Shown: positions 15,628 through 22,043 of the stretch, one piece after another | Position numbering within the stretch: position 1 is the first letter of the stretch | Layout of the letters: every line of letters starts with the position of its first letter | Virus record (IMG/VR): IMGVR_UViG_3300035010_000018 | Location: 1 to 30,004 of that record | Length of the DNA stretch: 30,004 bases | Source of the DNA: a virus | Direction: 5' to 3' (one strand) | Notes under the pieces: generated by a model | The model's database searches: none | What the model saw: only the letters and a program-made list of their open reading frames with translations | What the model was told of the DNA's origin: nothing | Program-made: the position numbers and the translations under genes

Positions 15628-17634
15628 ATGGCCACAACAAAATTAATGATGTTAGTTGATCTGAGCGCAAAGCTTTTCAACAACAACATGCAAAAATTAC
15701 AGAGCAAGTGGGAAAAGGGTGTTGATAAAATGCGGGCTAAATGGAAGAGTCTCGTAGACGATATCCCTGGCTTGAATGGCGCGCTGGATAAAATTAAAAA
15801 CCCAGCGCTCTTGTTCGGTTCCTTGTTTGCAGCTTCCGTCGGTTTCCTGGGAACCGCTACCAAGATGGCGAGCGACTGGGACACCAAACTCGCGGAAATT
15901 AACGTCACTGCCGGACTTACTAAAGAAGGGCTCCGGGATCTGGGTAATCAGCTCCTCGATGTCGGAGCAAGAAATGCCAGTCCCCTGGATGAAGTGCCAA
16001 AAGCTTTCTCACGTATTATTTCAGCTGGCTTAAATGTTGACCAGTCATTAAAAGCCCTGGAACCAACCGTGCGGGCAGCAAAGGCGGGGTTCACTGACGT
16101 GGAAACAGTAGCAAGTGCCGGGATTTCCGTAATGATGTCTTCCGGAAAAGATATCAACAAGGTCTACGATGTACTTTTTCAGACAGTGAAAGAAGGTAAC
16201 GCGGAATTTAAGGATATCGCACGATATCTCCCTAAAGTAATACCGCTGGCCCGAAGTATCGGTTACGAACTGGAGGCCACGTCCGGAGCATACGCATCAT
16301 TAACCACAAAATTAAGTGCAGAACAATCCTCTACCGCGTTAGAGGGGATCATGAGAACGTTATCTAATGCCGACGTAGCAATCGGGAAAACCGACAAAAA
16401 AACCGGAAAATTTATCAGTGGTTTCAGATCACTCGGAATTAACATCTTCACCTCTACCGGAAAAATCAGGCCACTGATCGATATCGTTATGGAGCTTAAC
16501 AAACAGATGGACGGGCTGTCTGATGAACAAAAAGTAAGAAAATTAAGTAAGTTAGGGTTTGACCAATCTACGGCACTGGGATTTGGTACGTTAATGCAGG
16601 ATATTGAAGGATTAAAAAAAGCCACATTAGCAACCACCGATTCTATCGGCTCGTTAGATCAGGCTTACATCGATTCATTAACACCGACAGAACAATATGA
16701 TATCGCACAGAACCGGGTAAAAGCATCCATGATCAAATTAGGACAGGAAGCATTACCATATATGACCGCCGCAATGGAAAAGTTAGCACCAGTTTTTGAA
16801 TGGATGTACAAGCATTCCGACGTATTAATCCCCGTCTTTTTGGCACTCACCGGAACTTTAGGACTATTAACCGCTGCGACGTGGTTGTGGAATATTGCAT
16901 TAGCAGCGAACCCTGTTACATGGATTATTATTGGAATCGCGGCACTTGTTGCTATGGTAGCGGCATGTATTGTAAAATGGGACGAATGGGGAGCAACCGT
17001 CATTAAATTTCTGGGGCCGATCGGCTGGGTTATTTCCGCGGTTGTGACACTTGTAAAACATTGGGATAGTATTAAAAAGGCTTTCCAGGACGGCGGAATT
17101 TTAGAAGGTTTAAAAAGAATCGGTGTTGTTTTGATGGATGTCATTCTACAACCGATTGAGCAAATATTGGGCTTAATAGCAAAACTTCCTGGATCTTTAG
17201 GGAGAACCGCAAAAGAGATGCAGGGTACGGTCCACAAGTTTAGAGAAAATATGGACCTGACCGATACACAAGACGAAGTTAACGCAAAGCTTCGAGCGAA
17301 CGGGCTGGAAATTATGAAGCAGTATGCAGACCAGTACGACAAACAGAAAAACGCTAAAACGCCCCTGGATCCTAATTCTTTATATGGAACTACCGGCGGA
17401 GCCTTCAAAGATGAATCTGCTGAAGCAGAAAAGAAAAAAAAGCTGAAGGACGGCGTAAATAAAGTGACCGGTGATGCTAAACAAGTCCGTAACATAAAAA
17501 TTACAATAGGCTCACTGAATTCGGGCGGAATCAATGTAAAAGAAGATGCATTCAAAGGAATGACGAAGGAGGATGTTGAAAACTGGTTTAATGAGTCCAT
17601 GATGAGAATGATCAGAAACGTAGAAACAAGTTAA
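15628..17634 (+). CDS. Tail tape measure protein
   Basis: A 668-residue protein. Residues about 75-290 fit the TP901-type tape measure core (ASDWDTKLAEINVTAGLT, then FSRIISAGLNVDQSLKALE and a LPKVIPLARSIGYELE motif). A long hydrophobic stretch at about 395-452 contains two or three membrane-like segments, as expected for tape measures that insert into the host membrane. The C terminus is charged. Length would set a medium-length tail. Unusually it lies in the rightward head operon, between the portal fusion and gpG-like gene, while sheath, tube and chaperones are on the other strand 7-9 kb away. Confidence 0.85.
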   Translation: MATTKLMMLVDLSAKLFNNNMQKLQSKWEKGVDKMRAKWKSLVDDIPGLNGALDKIKNPALLFGSLFAASVGFLGTATKMASDWDTKLAEINVTAGLTKEGLRDLGNQLLDVGARNASPLDEVPKAFSRIISAGLNVDQSLKALEPTVRAAKAGFTDVETVASAGISVMMSSGKDINKVYDVLFQTVKEGNAEFKDIARYLPKVIPLARSIGYELEATSGAYASLTTKLSAEQSSTALEGIMRTLSNADVAIGKTDKKTGKFISGFRSLGINIFTSTGKIRPLIDIVMELNKQMDGLSDEQKVRKLSKLGFDQSTALGFGTLMQDIEGLKKATLATTDSIGSLDQAYIDSLTPTEQYDIAQNRVKASMIKLGQEALPYMTAAMEKLAPVFEWMYKHSDVLIPVFLALTGTLGLLTAATWLWNIALAANPVTWIIIGIAALVAMVAACIVKWDEWGATVIKFLGPIGWVISAVVTLVKHWDSIKKAFQDGGILEGLKRIGVVLMDVILQPIEQILGLIAKLPGSLGRTAKEMQGTVHKFRENMDLTDTQDEVNAKLRANGLEIMKQYADQYDKQKNAKTPLDPNSLYGTTGGAFKDESAEAEKKKKLKDGVNKVTGDAKQVRNIKITIGSLNSGGINVKEDAFKGMTKEDVENWFNESMMRMIRNVETS

Positions 17635-17636
17635 CT

Positions 17637-18167
17637 ATGAGTGTAGAATTTAAAACGGATTTTTTTGACAGATTAAGCCGAGTAAACAAATCTGCGTTTC
17701 TAAATAGGTCTATTGGCCAGGTTGGTGTTTTGGCCGTTAATTTCTCTAAAGAAAGGTTTGTTCAGAAAAACTGGCTTGACAGGAACAGACAGTCCTGGCA
17801 AGCCAGAAAAAGACCGGCGCGCGGTTCTCTTCTCGTCAAATCGGGAAGGCTTAAACGAAGCATCAGGAAACTAGCACAGGGAAACTACTACGTTTATATA
17901 GGAACCGATGTTCCCTATGCTCCGATACATAATGACGGCGGCCAAATTAATAAGACGGTTAACGTAAAGGCGCACACAAGGAGAAAAGCAAATAGCAGAG
18001 GAAGAGGAGCCAGAACCGGAGGAGCCACAATGGAAGTCAAGAGCCACCGCCGAAAAATGAACATCAATATGCCGAAGCGCCGGTTTATGGGTGAATCCGC
18101 CATTTTAAACAGAAGGATTGAGCGCTTTTTAAGCAAAGAACTAGATAATGAAATAAGCAGATCATGA
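17637..18167 (+). CDS. Mu gpG-like virion morphogenesis protein
   Basis: A 176-residue basic protein resembling the gpG/phage tail completion (gpS) family: an N-terminal helix, ERFVQKNWLDRNRQSWQARK, then LLVKSGRLKRSIRK, then YVYIGTDVPYAPIHNDGG and a C-terminal KRRFMGES motif. The SGRL-x-x-S-I and Y-A-x-x-H-x-x-G-G patterns are the family marks. A 40-residue Arg/Lys/Gly-rich insertion lies between the last two. It completes the head-tail connector. Its stop overlaps the next start as ATGA. Confidence 0.8.
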   Translation: MSVEFKTDFFDRLSRVNKSAFLNRSIGQVGVLAVNFSKERFVQKNWLDRNRQSWQARKRPARGSLLVKSGRLKRSIRKLAQGNYYVYIGTDVPYAPIHNDGGQINKTVNVKAHTRRKANSRGRGARTGGATMEVKSHRRKMNINMPKRRFMGESAILNRRIERFLSKELDNEISRS

Positions 18168-18679
18168 AAGCATTTTATAAAAAATTAATTGAAGTTTTTG
18201 AAAAGACAGAAACTAAAGACACCTACCGCATGCAAGGTCTAAACTATCCGAAATTTATTGACCTGTATGCAGGACAGGATCTGGACGAAGAAAGTTTTGA
18301 CCTTTACCCCGATCCTGCAATATTTGTTTCATGGCAGATAGATCACCGGCTAAAACCCGCACAGGTTACAATCACTTTCAGGTTGTCATTTGAACAGCAC
18401 CGGGACACGAGTAATTTAGGAAGGAATACAGCAGAAGCTTTGAAGTTCCTGGATTATAAAGAAACTACAGATGATGTGCTTCGCTCTTTTGAATCTGATG
18501 ACACTGGTAAGCTCGAACCGGCCACTGAAGAATTAAATATTGAACCTTCGATTACCGATCAATTTGTTTTAGTCTACACATGCAGCTATAAAAATAAAAA
18601 AAACACCCTGAACCATGCTCAGGGTGAAATTAATGAGATATCGTTAAAAAGCGGCCTTTTCACCGCTATGCTGGATTAA
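18164..18679 (+). CDS. Tail terminator-like protein (Mu gp37-like position)
   Basis: A 171-residue protein at the end of the rightward late operon, directly after the gpG-like gene, where Mu has gp37 (DUF1834) and other phages have the tail terminator. It is mixed alpha/beta: an N-terminal helix, then strands around PAIFVSWQIDHRLKPAQVTITFRL and a C-terminal strand FVLVYTCSYK, which fits the tail terminator fold. The family is not certain from sequence. The last 30 codons carry, on the other strand, the early-operon terminator. Confidence 0.55.
   Translation: MKAFYKKLIEVFEKTETKDTYRMQGLNYPKFIDLYAGQDLDEESFDLYPDPAIFVSWQIDHRLKPAQVTITFRLSFEQHRDTSNLGRNTAEALKFLDYKETTDDVLRSFESDDTGKLEPATEELNIEPSITDQFVLVYTCSYKNKKNTLNHAQGEINEISLKSGLFTAMLD
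18591..18626 (-). terminator. Intrinsic terminator of the leftward early operon
   Basis: Read on the minus strand, CACCCTGA and TCAGGGTG (18626-18619 and 18611-18604) form a perfect 8-bp stem with a 7-nt loop, followed by eight Ts, one A and four Ts (18603-18591). It lies inside the 3' part of the converging tail-terminator gene, 50 bases past the stop of the last early gene. Confidence 0.85.
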
Positions 18680-18984
18680 AATGCTGTGTTATCAACGTAC
18701 CATTTACCGTTTTTATTATAAATCTGTAATTGGTACGTTTTTAATTCCGTGTAACCGTTTAAACGCCGTTTAAAGAACCTTTCAACGCGGCTTTTTACAT
18801 CATCTGATAAACTTTGATCCTCAAATTTTAATCCGTATAAAGTTTTTTTTACAATCACTTCTCCGGAATAGTCGGTATTCTCGTACGGTTTATCAGGACG
18901 GTGTTTAAAAACTTCACCTGTGTTCCTGGATTTAGTCATCTGAGCAAAAGATAAACCCATGATCAAGATCAATAAAAAAGTCAT
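18676..18984 (-). CDS. Small exported protein of unknown function
   Basis: From the ATG at 18984, two bases after the upstream stop, the protein has 102 residues. It begins with a hydrophobic signal-like stretch ending in LSFAQ, with a likely cut after Ala14. An alternative ATG at 19014 would add a charged n-region (MRDIGGLVYR) and overlap the upstream gene, so the start is uncertain. The mature part is highly charged and basic with a C-terminal strand (YQLQIYNKNGKWYVDN). It is the last gene of the leftward operon, and its stop is about 50 bases from the terminator stem. Function is unknown; an envelope role or lysogenic conversion is possible. Confidence 0.55.
   Translation of the reverse strand: MTFLLILIMGLSFAQMTKSRNTGEVFKHRPDKPYENTDYSGEVIVKKTLYGLKFEDQSLSDDVKSRVERFFKRRLNGYTELKTYQLQIYNKNGKWYVDNTAF
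18757..18775. repeat. GTTTAAA pair, 11-bp phase (site 2)
   Basis: GTTTAAAC (18757-18764) and GTTTAAAG (18768-18775) lie 11 bp apart inside the coding region of the small exported protein. The core TTTAAACGCCGTTTAAA differs by one base from site 1. Confidence 0.6.
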
Positions 18985-18985
18985 T

Positions 18986-19429
18986 CTATAGACTAATCCT
19001 CCAATGTCCCTCATAATCAATTCTACTAAAATAATAGCCGCCCTTTCTTGCGGACCGGTTTGCACTAATTTGTTCTAAATTTGCATTTGAATCAGCATAT
19101 TTCTTCCATATAGGAAAGACAGCAAGATATTTGCCATATATCGTGTTTATTCCCCATTTTTTCACACCTTTAATTTCAAGGTCTTTATTTTCGCCGACCA
19201 TTCTGGAACCGAAAGTAATCATTAATATATCGTCCGGATCTTCTGGATTAATATATCGAAAATTATTTCGGTCATCGTCTTGCCTGTTCGTTTCTAATAT
19301 ATACTTCCTTCCGGTGTCTTTAACGAGTTGATCAATAGTTTTTGTGAGCTGAATAGAATCCAAATTATTGAATTGCTGAGCAAATGCATAAGCCGGCAAG
19401 AGTAGTAATAATAATAGTAATTTTCTCAT
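18986..19429 (-). CDS. Exported protein of unknown function
   Basis: A 147-residue protein with a clear signal peptide: MRKLL, a leucine-rich core, and PAYAFAQQ, cut probably after Ala17. There is no lipobox cysteine. The mature part is mixed, with the strand ILMITFGSRMVGENKDLEIK and a C-terminal RKGGYYFSRIDYEGHW stretch. I know no family. It pairs with the next, also exported, protein, which begins within a few bases of its stop. Both sit at the far end of the early operon after the endolysin and two unknown genes, so they may be accessory genes acting in the envelope. Confidence 0.6.
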   Translation of the reverse strand: MRKLLLLLLLLPAYAFAQQFNNLDSIQLTKTIDQLVKDTGRKYILETNRQDDDRNNFRYINPEDPDDILMITFGSRMVGENKDLEIKGVKKWGINTIYGKYLAVFPIWKKYADSNANLEQISANRSARKGGYYFSRIDYEGHWRISL

Positions 19430-19442
19430 GATAAATTTTTGT

Positions 19443-19474
19443 AAAAATAGAAAAAATCCTGATATCAGGATTTT
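19443..19474 (-). terminator. Palindromic intrinsic terminator
   Basis: A perfect 22-bp palindrome (19453-19474) centred on GATATC gives a 9-bp stem with a 4-nt loop. On the minus strand it is followed by a T-rich tract (19456-19443). It contains the TGA stop of the upstream gene (19467-19465) in the 5' arm. It probably reduces expression of the two exported proteins downstream. Confidence 0.7.
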
Positions 19475-19938
19475 ACGAGGGTATCAGGGGTTAAATATCC
19501 AAACCAGAAGAGATCTGCTGGATTAAAGGTGCAGCCATTCTTTAACGAAAACTTGAGGTTAGAATCATCAATTTTTATACATTCCCAACTTCTGCTAATG
19601 CCCTGGCCAACGGTACCATTTTCAAGATGTTCAAGAATCTCATCAATAATGTATTCCTGAGCATTTAGTTTAAATTCATTTAAAGAACTGTTAAGTGCAG
19701 GTTTTTGTACTGTTAGAACATCCCTGCCAACCATGTACCAGACGTTGAAATCTGAAGGTAATTCAGCATCTTTTACAGCGCATTCATAATCCTTAAATTT
19801 GACTATCTGATAACCCATTCTTATAAGTGCATCTATCACTTCACGTTTTGAGTACTCAAACCCTTTGATTTTAATAGCCTGTAAATCTGCAATCGGTTTG
19901 TGAGTAATGTTTGCTCCGAACAATTTAAATGTTTTCAT
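19465..19938 (-). CDS. Early-operon protein of unknown function
   Basis: A 157-residue soluble protein without a signal peptide. The N-terminal third contains a helix-like stretch (YSKREVIDALIRMGYQIVKF). The middle is acidic and polar and contains the aromatic WYMVGRD. The C-terminal part has many aromatics (LFWFGYL). I cannot name a family. It lies 69 bp after a small helical gene and its stop is inside a terminator palindrome, so it closes the main early transcript. A role in host takeover or regulation is possible only by position. Confidence 0.5.
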   Translation of the reverse strand: MKTFKLFGANITHKPIADLQAIKIKGFEYSKREVIDALIRMGYQIVKFKDYECAVKDAELPSDFNVWYMVGRDVLTVQKPALNSSLNEFKLNAQEYIIDEILEHLENGTVGQGISRSWECIKIDDSNLKFSLKNGCTFNPADLFWFGYLTPDTLVKS

Positions 19939-20007
19939 ATTTATTTTTATGTAAAATTATTATAGAATATCAAGGCATCAAAACGGTTTCCCGTAATCGA
20001 TGCTATT

Positions 20008-20337
20008 TTACTGTAAATTTTGATGTAATTGATTTTTAACCATTATTAAAGTGTTGTAGTTGTAACTACCAGGAAGTGCATCGAAAAGGATATCGAACTC
20101 GATCAGGTAGTTGAGAAGAGCTTCAGCCATGTAATATTTTAACTTCAGTTTGAATGCCTTGTCTTTAAAACGCATTTTAATAGCCTTCTGAAGAAGTTTT
20201 TCACGAAGTTCAACACATATTGCAACGATGCTTTTTGTCTCCTTTTTAAGCCCCTCAAAAACTATTGTGTCAAGCTCTTTCATTAAAGAGTTGATAACAC
20301 AAAGTTGAGAGTAATCAATAACAATGGTAACAGTCAT
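20008..20337 (-). CDS. Small helical protein of unknown function
   Basis: A 109-residue protein, all helical in appearance, with long Leu/Lys-rich stretches (KLKLKYYMAEALLNYLIEFDILFDAL). It starts inside the stop of the endolysin gene (ATGA), so the two are translated together. No signal peptide and no membrane segment are clear. A second Met at codon 19 could also start it. Coupling to the endolysin might point to a lysis-related regulator, but nothing in the sequence proves that. Confidence 0.5.
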   Translation of the reverse strand: MTVTIVIDYSQLCVINSLMKELDTIVFEGLKKETKSIVAICVELREKLLQKAIKMRFKDKAFKLKLKYYMAEALLNYLIEFDILFDALPGSYNYNTLIMVKNQLHQNLQ

Positions 20338-20807
20338 AGCATTACATAATTTTCTTTATCCCTTTTTTTATTGATTAAAACCCTCCATTTATAGCCTTTC
20401 TTCTCGAAGTGGGGCATATCCTTAAAAGTTTCCCAGTTACCGCCCCAGTCCCAGCCGTTCGCCTGAAAAATTGCCACACATTCCATCCAGTCCGATATCT
20501 TATCTCCGTCCCAGTCTGCTTTCGTGTCCCAACTGGCCGTTTTACCATCGATAATAAGAGCAATATCGACCGCAAGGCCATAATTATGAATACTTTGCCC
20601 TGCTTTCGCATTGGTTACTTTTTTGCCTGGTTTGCTGCGGCCTATTGTGTAAAGCTGATCCTGTTCCTGGAAGGTTCGGAGTCCTTGAGTGATCCTTATT
20701 TTTGCGCGCCCAGTCAATGCCTTGTCGCACTGTTCAATGATTTTAGTTACTTCCGCACGTACTGAAGGATGTAATAGTGAAATTCTGTCTTTTGTTACTT
20801 TGTCCAT
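20334..20807 (-). CDS. M15 family peptidoglycan peptidase (endolysin)
   Basis: A 157-residue protein resembling M15/VanY-type L-Ala-D-Glu peptidases used as phage endolysins. The zinc ligands are His74 and Asp81 in QSIHNYGLAVDI and His133 in DMPHFE. The preceding GLRTFQEQDQLY and the GWDWGGNW segment (Asp120, the likely catalytic acid region) are also typical. There is no signal peptide, so export needs the holin at 2184-2723, about 18 kb away in another operon. It follows a 79-residue unknown gene and overlaps the next gene by ATGA. Alternative: a virion enzyme, but its early-operon place fits lysis better. Confidence 0.85.
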   Translation of the reverse strand: MDKVTKDRISLLHPSVRAEVTKIIEQCDKALTGRAKIRITQGLRTFQEQDQLYTIGRSKPGKKVTNAKAGQSIHNYGLAVDIALIIDGKTASWDTKADWDGDKISDWMECVAIFQANGWDWGGNWETFKDMPHFEKKGYKWRVLINKKRDKENYVML

Positions 20808-20811
20808 GTAT

Positions 20812-21051
20812 TTAAAAATTAAAGGTTAGCTGATCGCCGCCTTTATGCTCACTTTCCTGTAATTTTTTCAATTCTCTTTTTGCTGGAACTCCTAAATACG
20901 TCCCGTAAGTACGGATTGAAATATGATATTTTGGCTCTATAAACTTGTAGAAAATCTCTTTATACGTCAATCCCTGGCGGAACTTTTGCTCCTCAGTGAT
21001 CTCCTGAATTTCGATAATTTTCTTGTAGTAGTTTTTTTTATTAAAAGCCAT
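20812..21051 (-). CDS. Small basic protein of unknown function
   Basis: A 79-residue basic protein. The middle (LTYKEIFYKFIEPKYHISIRTYGTYLG) could be a helix-turn-helix, so DNA binding is possible; I know no family. The start codon lies inside an inverted repeat that can pair over 11 bp in the mRNA and hide the ATG (see 21048-21107). It is directly upstream of the endolysin gene, so control of its translation could also change endolysin output by coupling or polarity. Confidence 0.5.
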   Translation of the reverse strand: MAFNKKNYYKKIIEIQEITEEQKFRQGLTYKEIFYKFIEPKYHISIRTYGTYLGVPAKRELKKLQESEHKGGDQLTFNF

Positions 21052-21107
21052 ACAGGTTTTGAGTATATTTGCGGTGCGAATACAAACAAAGCTCTTAACC
21101 TGTATGG
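21048..21107. promoter_or_regulatory. Inverted repeat able to mask a start codon
   Basis: CCATACAGGTT (21048-21058) and AACCTGTATGG (21097-21107) are perfect 11-bp inverted copies with 38 bp between. In minus-strand mRNA the downstream copy contains the AUG of the gene starting at 21051, so pairing would block initiation. Confidence 0.6.
21064..21071 (+). promoter_or_regulatory. Candidate plus-strand -7 box
   Basis: TATATTTG fits the Bacteroidota -7 consensus exactly and faces rightward, against the surrounding leftward operon. No good TTG is found at the usual distance, so strength is uncertain. Confidence 0.4.
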
Positions 21108-21121
21108 TTAGGGGTTTTTTT
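21078..21121 (+). ncRNA. Possible short antisense RNA with intrinsic terminator
   Basis: Downstream of the TATATTTG box, CTTAACC (21094-21100) and GGTTAGG (21106-21112) pair through a 5-nt loop with one G-U, followed by GG and seven Ts (21115-21121). Such an RNA, about 44 nt long, would be antisense to the leader of the gene starting at 21051. Its ends are estimates. Confidence 0.35.
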
Positions 21122-21124
21122 ATT

Positions 21125-21598
21125 TTAATTGACTGAAGGCATCGGAAGTTTATTTTTATGATACCATTCTTTAGATCCTGGAATCTTTGCAGCCTTATTA
21201 TATTTTGAGCGTAAACTTTTAAACTGCTTTATAAGTGAATCAAATTCATTAAGCTTGTAATCTTTAAGCGGCTTTTTCAGCGGGCTCAGTTTCATCATGA
21301 AATCATTGAACGGTTTCCAGTTCTGCGGTTCATATAAACCAATATGTTGAGCATCTTTTAATATTGTGGACCTCAATGCCTTGATTTTGTTTTCGTCCCG
21401 GATCCTAATATATTCTTCCTCCAGCGTTCTCTTTTTTTCCTTTGGGAAGAACATATAATAAATTTCTTCAAGCTCTTCAGGGCCAAGATCATTAATATTC
21501 CCAGTTCTGCCTCCTGTTTTAGCCCAAATAGATGACTGAAGGGCGATGCTGCTGAACTTCTGGATCAGATGTTCTTTCATGATGGAATTTGTAATCAT
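21125..21598 (-). CDS. Possible GemA/Mu gp16-like protein
   Basis: A 157-residue helical protein. The N-terminal part (LIQKFSSIALQSSIWAKTGG, then LGPEELEEIYYMF) and the C-terminal part (IGLYEPQNWKPFNDFMMK followed by a Lys-rich linker and LNEFDSLIKQFKSL) recall the Mu gp16/GemA family (DUF1018). These are early regulators thought to affect host gene expression and supercoiling. The resemblance is in the order of helices and the W-x-x-F-N-x-F/W motif; I cannot confirm it by search. Start could be Met1 (21598) or Met7 (21580). Phased GTTTAAAC motifs lie just upstream. Confidence 0.45.
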   Translation of the reverse strand: MITNSIMKEHLIQKFSSIALQSSIWAKTGGRTGNINDLGPEELEEIYYMFFPKEKKRTLEEEYIRIRDENKIKALRSTILKDAQHIGLYEPQNWKPFNDFMMKLSPLKKPLKDYKLNEFDSLIKQFKSLRSKYNKAAKIPGSKEWYHKNKLPMPSVN

Positions 21599-21615
21599 AT
21601 TTTATGTTTTTGGTT

Positions 21616-21642
21616 GTTTAAACAGTGTTTAAACGGTGTTTA
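21616..21642. repeat. GTTTAAAC triplet, 11-bp phase (site 3)
   Basis: GTTTAAAC at 21616-21623 and 21627-21634, then GTTTA at 21638-21642, each 11 bp from the last. The minus strand of 21642-21627 is identical to 13074-13089 (16 bases). It lies in the gap between the zinc-ribbon gene and the GemA-like gene. Confidence 0.7.
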
Positions 21643-21759
21643 TTTTAATTGTTTATGGCAGTCCGGGCATTGATTCCAGAGAACTGTTTTTAAATCGAAT
21701 TCAGAGCCGCAATGAGGGCAGATTCTCCATATTTCGTGATTATAAAATTTTAATATCAT
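21640..21759 (-). CDS. 39-residue zinc-ribbon protein
   Basis: A short gene from an ATG at 21759 to TAA at 21642-21640. It encodes 39 residues with two CxxC knuckles: Cys14-Pro-His-Cys17 and Cys31-Pro-Asp-Cys34, thirteen residues apart, the spacing of a zinc ribbon. The start overlaps the upstream stop as ATGA, which supports real translation. Such small ribbons in phage early regions often bind RNA polymerase, nucleic acid or a host protein. No family name can be given. It is easily missed because of its length. Confidence 0.7.
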   Translation of the reverse strand: MILKFYNHEIWRICPHCGSEFDLKTVLWNQCPDCHKQLK

Positions 21760-21986
21760 ATCCTATCAACCATTTTCTTTAAAACATTTTTATATGTTTT
21801 CTTAAACTCTTCTTCAGAAATCTCGACACAATCGGAGATAAACTCTGTATTGCTATGTTTTACAGGTACTACGTGTATAGTGTACATAAATAAACCGTAC
21901 TTTGCTGCCATGTAAGTAAGGCTTATAATTTCTTTTGAGCCTACACAGTAAAGAAAAGACTCGTTTTTTTTATAGTATTTATACAT
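21756..21986 (-). CDS. Small protein of unknown function behind T-arm repeat 1
   Basis: From the ATG at 21986 it has 76 residues (MYKYYKKNESFLY...). The frame is open upstream into the 47-bp repeat, but that would require a TTG start at 22028 inside the hairpin, and the other repeat copies lie outside coding frames, so the ATG is preferred. The protein is a mix of short strands and a C-terminal Lys-rich helix (EEEFKKTYKNVLKKMVD). I know no family. It is followed by the zinc-ribbon gene with an ATGA overlap. Confidence 0.5.
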   Translation of the reverse strand: MYKYYKKNESFLYCVGSKEIISLTYMAAKYGLFMYTIHVVPVKHSNTEFISDCVEISEEEFKKTYKNVLKKMVDRI

Positions 21987-21996
21987 AAAAGTATTT

Positions 21997-22043
21997 TTGT
22001 TCCCAGGAGCGGAATCGAACCGCTCCAAAAAACCGTTTGGGAT
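21997..22043. repeat. T-arm-like intergenic repeat, copy 1
   Basis: A 47-bp element identical in copies 1 and 3. On the minus strand it has TCCCA, an A/T-rich 11-nt stretch, GGAGCGG, the loop TTCGATT, CCGCTCC and TGGGA. It starts at the stop codon of the upstream gene and ends 10 bases before the ATG at 21986. See the finding on the three copies. Confidence 0.85.

Noticed and set aside
16665-17600. A 311-residue frame on the minus strand
   Set aside because: It is the shadow of the tape measure gene; its Ser/Pro/Ile-rich product matches nothing and the plus-strand frame is clearly the real one.
21987-22028. TTG start of the 76-residue gene inside repeat copy 1
   Set aside because: The extra residues come wholly from the repeat, and the other two copies are not in frame with their downstream genes; the ATG at 21986 is better.
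21997-22043. A tRNA gene
   Set aside because: Only a T-arm and a short acceptor-like stem can be formed; there is no D arm, anticodon arm or CCA, and the sequence upstream is protein-coding.
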